Notes: generated by a model from the sequence alone, not told the origin. A stretch of 64,000 nucleotides of DNA from Nevskia sp. (GCF_021732705.1 NZ_JAKFUM010000006.1:321400-385399); one strand, 5' to 3'. Shown: positions 45,446 to 55,936, counted from the first letter of the stretch. Made by a program: numbers and translations.

Positions 45446-46141
45446 TCAGATCCGCGTGATGATCGTTTCGTCGCGCTGCAGCTTCAGGTGCGAGACATCA
45501 TTAAAGCCGGCGAGGGTCAGACCCTGCGGCTGCCAGTGGAACTCGTGAACCGACGCGTTCCAGATCCGCCAGTTCATCCGCAGCGCGGTTTTCGGTTCGA
45601 CGCCGAGCGCTTCGCGCAGCACCGCCATGATCACGCCGCCGGATGTGAATGCGACGATCCGTTCGGCCTGCTGGGCGGCGCGGCGAACCCCGTCGACACA
45701 GCGCCTGCTGAACGCCTCCCAGCTTTCGTCAATCGGTGTCAGCGGCTCGCGGCCTTCGATCCACGCCGTGACGATGTGGTTGAACATCGGCCGGAACTTC
45801 ACTGGATCGCTCAGCAGCGTCTGGGCGTCGATCGCCAGATCCGGATGCTCGCGCGCCACGAGCGGCAGATAGGCGCCGATCAGCTGCGTGTGATTGAACT
45901 CGTTGAACGCGCGGTCCGTCGACAGCGGCACCGAGCCGTGCCCGGCCGCGGTCAGCGCCCGCTCGCCGGTCACGCGCTGGCGCTGCATCGAGCCGCTGAA
46001 CGCGTGGTCGGTGACGAAGCCGCCGGCCTGCCAGTGCTGGCCCAGAATGTCCGCCTGCCGCTCGCCGAGCGGCGACAGGCGGTCGTAGTTCGCGCTGCCG
46101 AACGAGGCTTGCCCGTGGCGCACCAGCACGATCGTGGTCAC
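45446..46141 (-). CDS. Histidine phosphatase superfamily protein
   Basis: GTG 46141 gives 231 residues beginning MTTIVLVRHGQASFG, with the catalytic RHG triad at the start. SPLGERQADILG and a later VAFTSGGVIMAVL segment complete the phosphoglycerate-mutase-like fold; here the second catalytic histidine position reads as Ser-Gly-Gly rather than the more common HGG. The target (phosphohistidine, sugar phosphate or other) is unknown. It ends 33 bases from the convergent oxygenase-like gene. Confidence 0.88.
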   Translation of the reverse strand: MTTIVLVRHGQASFGSANYDRLSPLGERQADILGQHWQAGGFVTDHAFSGSMQRQRVTGERALTAAGHGSVPLSTDRAFNEFNHTQLIGAYLPLVAREHPDLAIDAQTLLSDPVKFRPMFNHIVTAWIEGREPLTPIDESWEAFSRRCVDGVRRAAQQAERIVAFTSGGVIMAVLREALGVEPKTALRMNWRIWNASVHEFHWQPQGLTLAGFNDVSHLKLQRDETIITRI

Positions 46142-46190
46142 GACGGAATGCCGGTCGAAGCGATCAGCCGAATCGGACGCTCGCGGAAGT

Positions 46191-47318
46191 TCAGTGGACG
46201 TACACCGGGCCGACCAGCTCGGTGCCCAGCGTCTTGCCGGCAGCATCGGCCAGGGTCGGCTTCAGGATGACCGTGTAGCGACCCGGCGTCACGCCCTTGA
46301 ACACCAGCAGGCGCGGGTTGCGGCCCAGCTCCCACGTGCCGCTCGGCGAGGCACCCTTGGCGTCGACCAGCTTGATCTGGCTGCCGGCCGCCGCCGCATC
46401 GCTGAACGTGCTGCCGAACATCAGCACCACGGCCTTTTCCGACGCCGCTTCGCCAGCGTAGACCAGGCTCAGACGATCCGCGGACTGCGTGCCGGCCTTC
46501 GGCCACCAGCTGCTCACGGCATCGGAACCGACACCCGGCGCCTTCGCGGCGGCCTTCGGCGTGGCAATCGATGCCGGCTTCGGCGCCTTTGGCTTGCGCG
46601 GTGCCGGCGGCTCGCTGCTGGCAGCGGCCGTTTCGTAGGACGGTGCCGGCTTCGCGGCTTCCGGTTCCGGCTTCTTCTCGACCTTCTTTTCCGGCTTGGC
46701 CGGCGCGGCGGCGGTCTCGACCACCGGTTCCGGTGCCGGAGCCGCATCGACGGCGCCATTGGCCAGGTTCTCGCGCGCGATGTTGGCGGCGATGGCGCGC
46801 GCCTGCGCTTCGGTCAGGCCGCTCGGTTCTTCGCTGGCCGGTGCCGTGCTGGCCGGTTCTGCGGCTGGAGCCGGGGCCGCGTCATAGCTCGGGGCCGGGG
46901 CGGGCGCCGGTTCCGGTGCCGGCGCCGGCGCGCTTTCGGTCGACGCCGCGGCGGTTTCGGTCGGGGCGGCAGGTGCTTCCGCTTCGTTGGCGACGCGCTC
47001 GGCCACTTCGCGGCCCACGCTTTCGGCGATCTTGCGGGCCTCTTCCTCGGTCAGCGTCGCTTCGGACGATGCCGTGCCGTCAGTGGTGGCGGCTTCGGTC
47101 GCGGCCGGCGCGACACTTTCGGCCGGTGCCGCGGCATCTGTTGCCGCCGTGGTGCTTGCATCGGTGGCAGCGCCGCCGAACACGGCTTCGGTCGTCGTGG
47201 TGGCCGATGCGGCCTGCTCGGTCTTCTGGCCCTTGCCATGCGGCAGCAGCACGTTCAGACCGAAATAGACGATGGCGGCGGTCACAGCAACGATGACAAC
47301 GACACGGCTGAGATTCAT
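46191..47318 (-). CDS. Membrane-anchored Ala/Pro-rich protein with C-terminal Ig-like domain
   Basis: ATG 47318 gives 375 residues. A single N-terminal membrane helix (about 4-24) is followed by a 250-residue low-complexity Ala/Pro/Glu/Lys region, which holds two imperfect helical repeats, LTEEEARKIAESVGREVAE (89-107) and LTEAQARAIAANIARENLA (168-186). The end (about 280-375) looks like an Ig-type beta domain: RLSLVYAGEAASEKAVVLMF, WELGRNPRLLVFKGVTPGRY, then a closing strand GPVYVH, resembling domains of alpha-2-macroglobulin and SbsA-type proteins. The layout suggests a rod reaching across the periplasm. I know no exact family. Confidence 0.78.
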   Translation of the reverse strand: MNLSRVVVIVAVTAAIVYFGLNVLLPHGKGQKTEQAASATTTTEAVFGGAATDASTTAATDAAAPAESVAPAATEAATTDGTASSEATLTEEEARKIAESVGREVAERVANEAEAPAAPTETAAASTESAPAPAPEPAPAPAPSYDAAPAPAAEPASTAPASEEPSGLTEAQARAIAANIARENLANGAVDAAPAPEPVVETAAAPAKPEKKVEKKPEPEAAKPAPSYETAAASSEPPAPRKPKAPKPASIATPKAAAKAPGVGSDAVSSWWPKAGTQSADRLSLVYAGEAASEKAVVLMFGSTFSDAAAAGSQIKLVDAKGASPSGTWELGRNPRLLVFKGVTPGRYTVILKPTLADAAGKTLGTELVGPVYVH

Positions 47319-47548
47319 TGCAAGTCCCGTTATTGGTTTTGACAAAAATCGACGCTGATCAAGCATCTTTCGACGCTGTTGCCTGCAGAAAGCGAGCCAT
47401 CCCCGCCGCCTGCCGCCTCGGTACCGCTTCCTCGGCGACCGCTCCGGCGTCGGTGCGGTGCAAGACCGCCCGCGGCTCGTGAAAGTTTATGCGAAAAGGC
47501 GCTGCGGAGCCCGATCGCGGCCAAAAAGCTGCAGTCGGGCGTCGCGGT

Positions 47549-47833
47549 TCAAGGCGGCGCGGGCGGCGCCTCCGCGGCGCGTTCGGCCAGCGCCTTGCGC
47601 GCAGCCACTTCGGCGGAGATCGCCGCCTGTTCGGCGACGATGCGCGCCATACGTTCCCGTCGACTGATGACGCGACCGGTCTCGGCCGGCGTTGCGGCCG
47701 TCGCCTGCTGCGCCTGATCGACGTTGGCCGCCGGTGTCGAGGCGGCGTTGGCGTTCTGACCCTGGGTGAACAGTGCGGCGCTGCCGAGCAGTGCCAGCAC
47801 GGACCCCGCCACCATCCAGCGGACTCGCGACAT
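47549..47833 (-). CDS. Small exported helical protein
   Basis: The 94-residue product starts with a membrane helix or signal peptide (VRWMVAGSVLALLGSAALF), then a Gln/Ala-rich linker and a charged helix, RRERMARIVAEQAAISAEVA. A GAGAGGA ribosome binding site lies about ten bases upstream. It lies 230 bases upstream of the Ig-like membrane protein on the same strand and shares its style of Ala/Glu-rich helices, so the two may act together. No family is recognised. Confidence 0.65.
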   Translation of the reverse strand: MSRVRWMVAGSVLALLGSAALFTQGQNANAASTPAANVDQAQQATAATPAETGRVISRRERMARIVAEQAAISAEVAARKALAERAAEAPPAPP

Positions 47834-48213
47834 CGATTGGGTTCCTCTCGCGTTCTGGGGCGCGGCTTTTCTTGGACATCACCATCCGCGCGCCTGCAGA
47901 TGATGATGACGGCAGGTTGAGACCGTCAACGTATCGAAAGGCTTCACCCAAACCAAAGGCCGGTCGCGGAGCGGTTTGCAATCGGTTGCAAGCGGCCGAT
48001 GGGCGGTCTGCCGTGACTGCGGCGTTCGATCGAGGCCGTGGCTGCGACATTTCCACGAAAAAGAAACAGTTGTTGACTGAAATGTCCTGTCGCCCTGTCG
48101 GTTGTCATGACGCACTGCAATAATGTGAGCGATGACGAGGGGTCTGCCGCGAACGCGAGCGTCCGGTGGATGCCGGTTCGACGGCTTTTTGATGGTGTCC
48201 GGATGGAGTTTCG
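47834..48213. promoter_or_regulatory. Non-coding region upstream of the fabG-like gene
   Basis: I see no gene in these 380 bases. The stretch 48050-48125 is relatively AT-rich for this genome and contains TTGACT (48073-48078) and AATAAT (48119-48124), too far apart to be one promoter. GGATGGAG just before ATG 48214 serves as ribosome binding site. Promoters for both divergent flanking genes should lie here. Confidence 0.4.
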
Positions 48214-49638
48214 ATGACTGACCGTTACCTGGAATTCAGCAATTCAGCGCTTGGCAAGACCCTGAGCGGCCTGCTGGGCCTGCCGAGCCCGCCGCGCCTC
48301 GTGCGCGCCGCCGGTGCCTATGCGGCGCGACCGCTCGAGGCGCGCGGCGTCATGCTCGGCAGTACCTCGGCCGGCGAGATGGCGAGCCCGCTGCTGACCG
48401 CACTGGCCGAAGCCGGTGCCACCGTGCAGGTAGCGCCGAGTCATGCCGGCCTGCTGCGGGTGAAGGCGTCCGCCGCCGCGGTCGGTGTCGCGCTGAAAAC
48501 CGAGCCGAATCCGGAAGACAAGGGTGCCGGCGCCAGCGCCTACGTGTTCGATGCCAGCGGCATCGATGGCCCCGCGCGCCTGCGCGAGCTGTACGACTTC
48601 CTGCAGCCGCGTGTCGGTCGCATCCCGGCCAACGGCCGCGTGCTGATCGTCAGCCGGGCGCCGGCCGATGCCGGTGATGCCGCCGCTCAGGCGGCCACCC
48701 AGGGCCTGCGCGGCTTCATTCGCTCGTTCGCCAAGGAAATCGGCAAGAAGGGCGCGACGGCGAACCTGCTGGAAGTCGGGCGTGGCGGCGAAGCGGCGAT
48801 TGCCGGCCCGCTGCGCTTCTTCCTGAGCCCGCACTCGGCCTACATCACCGGCCAGACTCTGGCGCTGACAGCCCCGGCACGCGCTTCCGGCGACCTGTTC
48901 CTGTCGCCGCTGGCCGGCAAGGTGGCGCTGGTCACCGGTGCCGCGCGCGGCATCGGCGCGTCGATTGCGGCGACCTTGGCGCGCGAAGGCGCTCAGGTCG
49001 TCGGCATCGACCGGCCGCAGGAAGAGGGCGCGCTGGGCGAAACGCTGGCCCGATTCGACGGCTACGGACTTGCGCTCGACATCACCGCGCCGGACGCACC
49101 GCAGCGCATCGCACAGGAACTGTCAACGCGCTTCGGCGGCGTCGATATCGTCGTCCACAACGCCGGCATCACCCGCGACAAGATGCTGAAAAACATGGCG
49201 CCGCACCTCTGGGACATGGTGCTGGACGTCAATTTCGGCGCCATCCTGCGGATCAACGATGCCTTGCTCAAGCAGGGCCTGAACGATGGCGCGCGGATGG
49301 TCTGCATCTCATCGATCGGCGGCATCGCCGGCAACGCCGGCCAGACCAACTACGGCGCGACCAAGGCGGGCGTCATCGGCTACGTCGAGGCGATGGCGGC
49401 GCAGATGGCCAAGCGGGGCGGGGCGATCAATGCCGTGGCGCCGGGCTTCATCGAGACCGCGATGACCGCGCAGATGCCGACCGGGCCGCGCGAAGTCGGC
49501 CGTCGTCTGGCCAGTCTGGGGCAGGGCGGATTGCCGATCGACATCGCCGAAGCGGTGACTTTCCTCGCCAGTCCGCTCGCAACGGGCGTCAACGGGCGTA
49601 CGCTTCGCGTTTGCGGACAGAATTTTGTCGGCGCCTGA
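48214..49638 (+). CDS. High-molecular-weight 3-oxoacyl-ACP/CoA reductase (FabG4-like)
   Basis: The 474 residues are about twice the length of ordinary FabG. Residues 1-225 form a flavodoxin-like N-terminal domain without cofactor motifs. From about 232 a short-chain dehydrogenase domain follows with [27 protein letters not shown], and the catalytic Ser-Tyr-Lys in SSIGGIAG and NYGATKAG. This is the layout of HMwFabG/FabG4, which reduces 3-oxoacyl-CoA or -ACP with NADH. It is likely to act in fatty acid or polyester metabolism. Confidence 0.93.
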   Translation: MTDRYLEFSNSALGKTLSGLLGLPSPPRLVRAAGAYAARPLEARGVMLGSTSAGEMASPLLTALAEAGATVQVAPSHAGLLRVKASAAAVGVALKTEPNPEDKGAGASAYVFDASGIDGPARLRELYDFLQPRVGRIPANGRVLIVSRAPADAGDAAAQAATQGLRGFIRSFAKEIGKKGATANLLEVGRGGEAAIAGPLRFFLSPHSAYITGQTLALTAPARASGDLFLSPLAGKVALVTGAARGIGASIAATLAREGAQVVGIDRPQEEGALGETLARFDGYGLALDITAPDAPQRIAQELSTRFGGVDIVVHNAGITRDKMLKNMAPHLWDMVLDVNFGAILRINDALLKQGLNDGARMVCISSIGGIAGNAGQTNYGATKAGVIGYVEAMAAQMAKRGGAINAVAPGFIETAMTAQMPTGPREVGRRLASLGQGGLPIDIAEAVTFLASPLATGVNGRTLRVCGQNFVGA

Positions 49639-49657
49639 TCTCGTCATCGAGTTGCCC

Positions 49658-50263
49658 ATGCCTCAACCCAAGCTGATCGCGACGGCGAAGCTGCCCACGC
49701 CGTTCGCGGTCTTCACGATGCGCGCCTACCGCTCCGCCGACGGCAAGGAACACCTCGCCCTGACCCTCGGCGATCTCGCAGCACCGGGTCCGGCACCGCT
49801 GGTCCGGGTGCATTCCGAGTGCCTGACCGGCGACGCACTGTTCTCCCTGCGCTGCGACTGCGGCTTCCAGCTGCGCGCGGCGATGGAGAAGATCGCCGCC
49901 GAGGGCCGCGGCGTGCTGCTCTATCTGCGGCAGGAAGGCCGCGGCATCGGGCTTGCCAACAAGGTTCGCGCCTACGCGCTGCAGGATCAGGGTGCGGATA
50001 CGGTCGACGCCAACCATCAGCTCGGCTTTCCGGCCGATGACCGCGACTACGGCCTCGCCGTGCACATGCTGCGCGACATCCAGCTGTGCCGGATCCGGCT
50101 GATGACCAACAATCCGGCCAAGCTCGATGCGCTGGTCAAGGACGGCGTCGAAGTGGTCGAGCGGGTCGACATCGAACGCGGGCGCAACCCGTACAACGAG
50201 GACTACCTCGACACCAAGATGACCCGGATGGGTCATCTGATCGGAGCCCGGGGCGAGCCGTGA
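49658..50263 (+). CDS. ribA: GTP cyclohydrolase II
   Basis: It catalyses the first step of riboflavin synthesis, opening GTP. ATG 49658 is chosen because the product then begins [16 protein letters not shown], which lines up with other RibA proteins; TTG 49625 would overlap the fabG-like gene. The 201 residues carry the zinc ligands in [17 protein letters not shown] and the GTP-site [20 protein letters not shown] and LMTNNPAK. It is a stand-alone RibA, not fused to RibB. Its stop overlaps the next gene (GTGA). Confidence 0.96.
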   Translation: MPQPKLIATAKLPTPFAVFTMRAYRSADGKEHLALTLGDLAAPGPAPLVRVHSECLTGDALFSLRCDCGFQLRAAMEKIAAEGRGVLLYLRQEGRGIGLANKVRAYALQDQGADTVDANHQLGFPADDRDYGLAVHMLRDIQLCRIRLMTNNPAKLDALVKDGVEVVERVDIERGRNPYNEDYLDTKMTRMGHLIGARGEP

Positions 50264-52290
50264 CCGAGCCGGTCACGCCACCGGTGCCGGCGTCGCCGCC
50301 GTCGCGCGGCGTGGTTCGGGAACTGGCCTCGCTGTCGGTTTCGACCGTCCGTCTGACCCGGGGGTTCGTGCCTCTGGTGGCGCTGCTGACCGATGAGCAG
50401 GACAGCTCGCGCGAAGACCTCGAACAGGCGGTCGACCGCATCTTCGACGCGCTGTACCGGCATCCGCTGCTGGCCCAGACCAGCCGGCTGACGCAGGCGC
50501 TGCGCAAGCGCCGCCTGATTCCGGATGAACAGTCGACCGAGGAACTGATCCGCTTCGTCGTCGAGCAGGCCGTGGCGCGCAGCCCGATGCCGGTGCCGGA
50601 AGCGCTGATCAACGAATTCTGGAATTTTTTCAACGAGCTGTTCGAGGCCCCCGAGCTGAAGGGCCTCGGCGAGATGTCGCTCGACATGATCCGGCTGGTG
50701 GTCCGCACCTACGAGCCGCTGCTGCTCGAAGTGGTCAACCTGCTGAAGGCCGGCCGCCGCTTCAACCAGTGGCAGCTGAACGAGATCCTGAAGCGCGCGG
50801 CGCAGATCCGCACCGATGCCGGCATCGTCCGGCGCCAGATCCGGGCGCTCCGCTACATCAAGCCGTTCTTCCAGGCCGATCCGAAGGACTACAAGGCCCA
50901 GGCGCGGATCATCGCGCAGATGGTCAACGAGTTCGGCCCGTTCTTCGTCAAGATGGCGCAGGTGGCGGCCGCCAATGCCGACTTCCTGCCGGAAGAGATC
51001 GCGCGCGAACTGAGCGTGTTCCACGAAGATGTGGCCCCGATGAGCGCCGATGAGGTCCGGACCGCATTCGTCGAGTGCTACGGCAAGCCGCCAGAGAAGT
51101 TCTACCTCGGCTTCGAGGCCGACAAGCCGCTGAAGTCCGGCTCGATCGGCTCGGTCTATGTCGCGAAGAAGCCGTTCCTCGAAAACGGCCGCGAAGTGCT
51201 GCGACCGGTGATCATCAAGGTCGGTCGGCACAACATCGACCGCGAGTTCGCCATCGGCAAGATGGTGCTGGGCCTTGCGATCATGTCGACGCAGTACTGG
51301 GCGCCGCATTCGCGTCTGGCGCCGTTCCTGCGCGCGATGCAGGAACAGGTCGACGAATTCGTCGCCGGTTTCGTCGAGGAACTGGATTTCGAGGCCGAGG
51401 CGTCGAACCACGAGCGCTTCTATCAGCGCAGCCTGCGCGGTGGCCTGTTCCGGGTGCCGGAACTGTACGGCAGCTCGCGCCGCATCCTCGAGATGGAATT
51501 CCTCGACGATGCGATGAGCCTGACCCGGGCGCTGGCGCGGATGCCGCGGCGCGAACGCCGGCGCTTTCAGGCGCGGGTGGTCGAGCAGCTCAGCGGCACC
51601 CTGCTGTATCACGCCTTCGTCTATCGCGAGATCCACGGCGACCTGCATCCCGGCAACGTCATGATCGGCCGCGATGGCTCACTGAACCTGATCGACTGGG
51701 GCAATGTCGTCGACCTGAACGGCAAGTGGCGACCGGTCTGGGACTATCTCGCCGGCGCGATCCTCGCCGATACCGAACTGCTGACCGATGCCCTGATCGC
51801 GGTCTCGACGCATCCGGACGAGAACCGCGCGCGTCGGGCGGAAATCCGCGCGCTGCTGGACGAGACGCTGCGCAAGAAAGGGGTCACGCCGCTGACCCGG
51901 CGCAGCTTCGTTCGCGAACTGCGCGACGGCGGCGTCGAGGGCCTGCATCGGCGCGGGCAGACCGTGCTGCAGCTGATGGCCAACACCCAGCAGGCCGGGC
52001 TCGTGCTGAAGCGCGATTTCCTGCACCTGTCGCGGGCACTGATGGCGATGGTCGGCAGCTACGGCAGCCTGTACGAGGGCGATTCCCGCCGCATGCTGCT
52101 GACCGATCTCGCGAAGGTCGCGCTGCGCCTGCCGTTCACCCTGAGCCGCGACCTGCTGAAGCAGGAACTGCGCGGCGTCGCCGGCCGCCTGGCACGGCGC
52201 GATCAGAACCCGCCGTCGATCCCGGTGCCGCTGCCGAAAGTCCTGCACACGCAGGGCCCGCCGCCCGGCGTATTGCCGGCGGAAGCCTGA
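50260..52290 (+). CDS. Atypical UbiB/ABC1 (ADCK) family kinase-like protein
   Basis: GTG 50260 overlaps ribA (GTGA) and gives 676 residues. After a helical N-terminal 200 residues comes an ABC1 kinase-like domain, with [11 protein letters not shown] (459-469) and LIDWGN (Asp479). Two family signatures are altered. KxGQ reads KMAQ (231-234), and the Ala-rich nucleotide loop reads KSGSIGSVY (292-300). The presumed ATP lysine is in VIIKVG (Lys320). UbiB-family proteins support quinone or lipid handling at membranes. The C-terminus has a hydrophobic-amphipathic helical part and a Pro-rich tail. Confidence 0.9.
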   Translation: MTEPVTPPVPASPPSRGVVRELASLSVSTVRLTRGFVPLVALLTDEQDSSREDLEQAVDRIFDALYRHPLLAQTSRLTQALRKRRLIPDEQSTEELIRFVVEQAVARSPMPVPEALINEFWNFFNELFEAPELKGLGEMSLDMIRLVVRTYEPLLLEVVNLLKAGRRFNQWQLNEILKRAAQIRTDAGIVRRQIRALRYIKPFFQADPKDYKAQARIIAQMVNEFGPFFVKMAQVAAANADFLPEEIARELSVFHEDVAPMSADEVRTAFVECYGKPPEKFYLGFEADKPLKSGSIGSVYVAKKPFLENGREVLRPVIIKVGRHNIDREFAIGKMVLGLAIMSTQYWAPHSRLAPFLRAMQEQVDEFVAGFVEELDFEAEASNHERFYQRSLRGGLFRVPELYGSSRRILEMEFLDDAMSLTRALARMPRRERRRFQARVVEQLSGTLLYHAFVYREIHGDLHPGNVMIGRDGSLNLIDWGNVVDLNGKWRPVWDYLAGAILADTELLTDALIAVSTHPDENRARRAEIRALLDETLRKKGVTPLTRRSFVRELRDGGVEGLHRRGQTVLQLMANTQQAGLVLKRDFLHLSRALMAMVGSYGSLYEGDSRRMLLTDLAKVALRLPFTLSRDLLKQELRGVAGRLARRDQNPPSIPVPLPKVLHTQGPPPGVLPAEA

Positions 52291-52358
52291 ATTCGTTCCG
52301 AATTCCGCCGCTTTTCCGCGATCACCCGAATTTCCTACCGTTCTTCACGACATCCCCG

Positions 52359-53375
52359 ATGAAAGGCTACCTGCTGGCCCGAAATGCCTTGTTCGCGCTC
52401 GAAGCCGAGCGCTCGCACGAACTGACGATGGCCTGGCTGTCGCGCCATCCGGCTTCCGGCGGCGTCTTCGCCGGCCGCACGGTCGAGGATCCGGTCCGGC
52501 TGATGGGTCTCGATTTCCGCAATCGCATCGGTCTTGCCGCCGGTCTCGACAAGAACGGCGAAGCGATCGAAGCCTTTGACCGCATGGGTTTCGGCTTCAT
52601 CGAGGTCGGCACCGTGACGCCGCGGCCACAGCCCGGCAACCCGCGTCCGCGCATGTTCCGGCTGCCGTCCGAGAAGGCGCTGATCAATCGGCTGGGCTTC
52701 AACAATCAAGGCGTCGATGCGCTGGTGAAGCGGGCCGGGCGGGTGCGCCGGCGCGCCGTGCTCGGCATCAACATCGGGAAAAATGCCGATACGCCGATGG
52801 AACAGGCGGAACTCGATTATCTGGCCTGCCTGCACAAGGTTTATGCCGTGGCGGACTACATCACGGTCAACATTTCGTCGCCGAACACCAAGGGCCTGCG
52901 CGAACTGCAGCAGGCCAGCCGCTTCGATTCCCTGCTGGCGTCGCTGGCCAGCGCTCGCGAAGCGCTGGCCGAGCGCTACGGCGCGCGCCGGCCGATCCTG
53001 GTCAAGATCGCGCCGGACATCGACGACGAAGCGCTGATCGGCATCGCCGATGCGGCCCGCAAGCACGGGATCGATGGCCTGATCGCGACCAACACGACCG
53101 TGTCGCGCGACGCCGTGGCCGGCCTGCCGCATGCGGACGAAGCCGGCGGCCTGTCCGGCGGACCGCTGCTCGAAGCCTCGAATCGCATCCTCCAGCGGCT
53201 GCGCGAGCGGGTCGGCCCGGATTTTCCACTGATCGGCGTCGGCGGCGTGATGTCCGGTGCCGATGCCGCCGGCAAGCGCGCCGCAGGTGCGGATCTGGTG
53301 CAGGTCTACACCGGGCTGATCTATCGCGGCCCCGGTCTGGTGGCCGAGTGCGCGCGGGCCATGAAGGCCGCCTGA
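52359..53375 (+). CDS. pyrD: Dihydroorotate dehydrogenase (quinone-dependent, class 2)
   Basis: This membrane-associated FMN enzyme oxidises dihydroorotate to orotate with ubiquinone in pyrimidine synthesis. The 338 residues match class 2. Visible motifs are [62 protein letters not shown] (with the class 2 catalytic serine) and GVGGVMSG. The N-terminal helical hairpin ([18 protein letters not shown]) docks to the membrane. It starts 68 bases after the kinase-like gene, with no strong ribosome binding site. Confidence 0.96.
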   Translation: MKGYLLARNALFALEAERSHELTMAWLSRHPASGGVFAGRTVEDPVRLMGLDFRNRIGLAAGLDKNGEAIEAFDRMGFGFIEVGTVTPRPQPGNPRPRMFRLPSEKALINRLGFNNQGVDALVKRAGRVRRRAVLGINIGKNADTPMEQAELDYLACLHKVYAVADYITVNISSPNTKGLRELQQASRFDSLLASLASAREALAERYGARRPILVKIAPDIDDEALIGIADAARKHGIDGLIATNTTVSRDAVAGLPHADEAGGLSGGPLLEASNRILQRLRERVGPDFPLIGVGGVMSGADAAGKRAAGADLVQVYTGLIYRGPGLVAECARAMKAA

Positions 53376-53481
53376 ATCTGGATCAAGCCGTTTTTGCCCG
53401 GAAGCCGCCTTTTTGACGCGATTCTGACGAAAGCCGCTCGAATTTCAGGTTTTCACCGCCGTCGCGCGCGCCGCGCTCGGC

Positions 53482-53487
53482 TACAAT
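53482..53487 (+). promoter_or_regulatory. Candidate -10 box upstream of the OmpA-family gene
   Basis: TACAAT lies 49 bases before ATG 53536 in the 160-base gap after pyrD. No good -35 box is present at standard spacing. The surrounding gap has several T-runs (53388-53416) but no hairpin strong enough to call a pyrD terminator. Confidence 0.3.
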
Positions 53488-53535
53488 TGAACGATTGATT
53501 GTCTCCAGAAACAGAATTCAGCTAGGGATTTCGAC

Positions 53536-54747
53536 ATGCGCAACTGGTTCATCGGCCTCGCCGTTCTCGGCACCTTCGGCAGCGGCTCGGCTGCGGCGCT
53601 GTCCGCCGACGGTCAGGAAGGGTTCTATCTCGGCGCCTTCGGCAGCTACGAGCTGAGCGACGCCAATCGCGACTCCGATGACGGCTACGGCTACCAGGTC
53701 ACGCTCGGTCGCACGATCGGCATCGGCGAATCGCTGGAATTGTCGTTTCTGGGGGTCCGCCGCGATCGCAACGTCGACGGCCGCCCGGATTACAAGAATT
53801 CGCTGATCCTCGACTACGTGCGCGACTTCGGCTTGTTCAAGTTCCAGAGCGAAGCGCTGCCGACATTCAAGCCCTACGTGCTGGCCGGTCTCGGCGCCGT
53901 GCTCGAAGACGTGCAGGGTCGGGAGAAGGTGCATCCGGCGGTGAATCTCGGCGCCGGCGTGCTGGTGCCGCTGCGTTTCGGCAGCTGGGACTGGGGCTGG
54001 GGGCTGCGCGCGGAAGCCAAGGCGCTGGGCCAGTTCAACGATCGTGACTCGGCCCCGGCCAATCGCCAGTTCCTCGCCGATTACCACTTCCAGATCGGCC
54101 TGCAGATCCCGCTGAACTTCCACCCGGGCCGCAAGCCGGTGCTGCCGGCGGTGCCGGACTGCGGCCTGAGCGTCGTCGATCCGGTGACCGGCCGCGCCGA
54201 CTGCCTTGCCGACTCGGACCGCGACGGCGTGCAGGACGGCACCGATCAGTGCCCGGATACCGCATCCGGCGTCAAGGTCAACGATGTCGGCTGCCCGGTC
54301 GAGACCGGCGGCGATGCCGACAGCGACGGCGTGCTCGACAGCGACGACCAGTGCCCGGGCACCGCGCAGGGTCTGACGGTCGATGCCAAGGGCTGCGCCA
54401 TCGAGCAGACGCTGACCCTGCAGTCGGTCACGTTCGAAACCAGCTCGGCCGTGCTGACCGGCCAGGCCACGACGGTGCTGGATGGCTTCGCCCGCGCGGT
54501 CAACGGCCAGAAGAACCTGAAGCTCGAAATCGGCGGTCACACCGACAACACCGGCACCGCGGCCTTCAACATGCTGCTGTCCGAGCAGCGCGCGAAGGCG
54601 GTCAAGCAGTACCTGGTGTCGAAGGGAGTCGACCCGGCCGTGCTGACGACCAAGGGCTACGGCCAGACCGAGCCGGTGGCGTCGAACGACGAGGAAGCCG
54701 GACGCGCGGTCAATCGCCGCGTCGACTTCAAGATCATTCTGGAATGA
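53536..54747 (+). CDS. OmpA-family outer membrane protein with TSP3 repeats
   Basis: The 403-residue protein has a signal peptide (about 1-21), an N-terminal eight-strand-like beta-barrel (about 28-195), two calcium-binding thrombospondin type 3-like repeats (DSDRDGVQDGTDQCPDT and DSDGVLDSDDQCPGT, about 222-270) and a C-terminal OmpA peptidoglycan-binding domain with IGGHTDNTGTAAFN and GYGQTEPVASNDEEAGRAVN. This is the OprF-like plan linking outer membrane and cell wall. It is probably abundant; an AGGGA ribosome binding site precedes the start. Confidence 0.94.
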   Translation: MRNWFIGLAVLGTFGSGSAAALSADGQEGFYLGAFGSYELSDANRDSDDGYGYQVTLGRTIGIGESLELSFLGVRRDRNVDGRPDYKNSLILDYVRDFGLFKFQSEALPTFKPYVLAGLGAVLEDVQGREKVHPAVNLGAGVLVPLRFGSWDWGWGLRAEAKALGQFNDRDSAPANRQFLADYHFQIGLQIPLNFHPGRKPVLPAVPDCGLSVVDPVTGRADCLADSDRDGVQDGTDQCPDTASGVKVNDVGCPVETGGDADSDGVLDSDDQCPGTAQGLTVDAKGCAIEQTLTLQSVTFETSSAVLTGQATTVLDGFARAVNGQKNLKLEIGGHTDNTGTAAFNMLLSEQRAKAVKQYLVSKGVDPAVLTTKGYGQTEPVASNDEEAGRAVNRRVDFKIILE

Positions 54748-54829
54748 TCCCGATCTCCGCGCTGCCGGTCCGCCGTTCGGGCGGGTCGGCAGCCGGGGCA
54801 GGGACGGCTTGCATGCACGGAGAGTCGCG

Positions 54830-55936
54830 ATGGGTGCGAGGTCGACAGCGGCACTGAGACGGGTGGCGTCGTGCCTGCTGCCGCTGGCACTGCTTGGCGG
54901 CTGCAGCGATGGTGAAGCGCCGCAGGTCGTGCGCTTTCTGGTGGTCGGCGATACCGGCACCGGACCGGACGGTTTTCAGTACGACGTGGCGCGCGTCATG
55001 GAACAGGTCTGCGCGCAGCGCGGCTGCGATTTCGCGCTGGTGACCGGCGACAACATCTACGAGCGCGGCGTCACCAGCGTCACCGACAGCCAGTTCGAGA
55101 CGGCCTTCCGCACGCCGTACGCGAACCTGAACATTCCGTTCTTCGTCACGCTCGGCAATCACGACAACACCGGCAACACCGCCGCCGGCGACGGCAGCAA
55201 CAACGGCCGTGGCGACTTTCAGGTCGACTACACCTATTCGCCGGGCAATGTCGGGCGAAAGTGGAACATGCCGGATCGCTACTTCGGCTTCACCTGGCCG
55301 CAGACCGCGACCTTGCCGATGGCCGACTTCGTCTCGATCGACGCCAGCCCGATCACGCACTACGTCAACGACACCAGCCGCCAGTGGAGCGGCGACACGG
55401 TGGCGACCTACATCGCCGACCAGCAGGCCTTCATCGCCGACCGCTTCCGCAGCAGTCAGGCACGCTGGAAGTTCGCATTCGCCCACCATCCGTACCTGTC
55501 GAACGGCGAGCATGGCAACGCCGGCTCGTTCGAGCAGGGCACGCAGCCGGATGTCTGCACGATTCCGCTGCTGGTCAGCGCGACCTGTCGCGGCGCCGAG
55601 TACAAGGCGTTCGTCGAGGCGGCGGTCTGCAACGAGGCGGACGTGATGTTCAGTGGCCACGATCACGAGCTGTACTGGCTGCAGCCGACCGGCGCCTGCG
55701 GCAAGACCGAGTTCATCGTGTCCGGTGCCGGCTCCAAGACGCGCGTGATCCAGGCGCCGGACCGCAATCCGGCTTACTTTCAGGTCGGCGACATTCCGGG
55801 CTTTTTCTGGGTCGAGCTGAACGGCGACACCTTCACCGGTGCCGCGTACACCGAAACCAACGGCATCTCGACGCGGGTCGATACCGGCGGCCGTCCGTTG
55901 CCGGTCTTCGAGCGCAGCTTCCGCCGTCGCGAATGA
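54830..55936 (+). CDS. Metallophosphoesterase lipoprotein (purple acid phosphatase-like)
   Basis: ATG 54830 with GGAGAG upstream gives 368 residues; the lipobox LLGGC makes it a lipoprotein. All metal-site motifs of calcineurin-like phosphoesterases are present: VVGDTGTG, VTGDNIYERG, TLGNHDNTGN, FAHHPYLSNGEHGN and FSGHDHELYW. The order and spacing resemble tartrate-resistant/purple acid phosphatases. It probably hydrolyses phosphate esters in the periplasm or at the surface. The stop overlaps the next lipoprotein gene (ATGA). Confidence 0.92.
   Translation: MGARSTAALRRVASCLLPLALLGGCSDGEAPQVVRFLVVGDTGTGPDGFQYDVARVMEQVCAQRGCDFALVTGDNIYERGVTSVTDSQFETAFRTPYANLNIPFFVTLGNHDNTGNTAAGDGSNNGRGDFQVDYTYSPGNVGRKWNMPDRYFGFTWPQTATLPMADFVSIDASPITHYVNDTSRQWSGDTVATYIADQQAFIADRFRSSQARWKFAFAHHPYLSNGEHGNAGSFEQGTQPDVCTIPLLVSATCRGAEYKAFVEAAVCNEADVMFSGHDHELYWLQPTGACGKTEFIVSGAGSKTRVIQAPDRNPAYFQVGDIPGFFWVELNGDTFTGAAYTETNGISTRVDTGGRPLPVFERSFRRRE

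Noticed and set aside
50233..51648. 471-codon minus-strand frame opposite the UbiB-like gene
   Set aside because: The plus strand carries clear kinase-family motifs; the antisense product has none.
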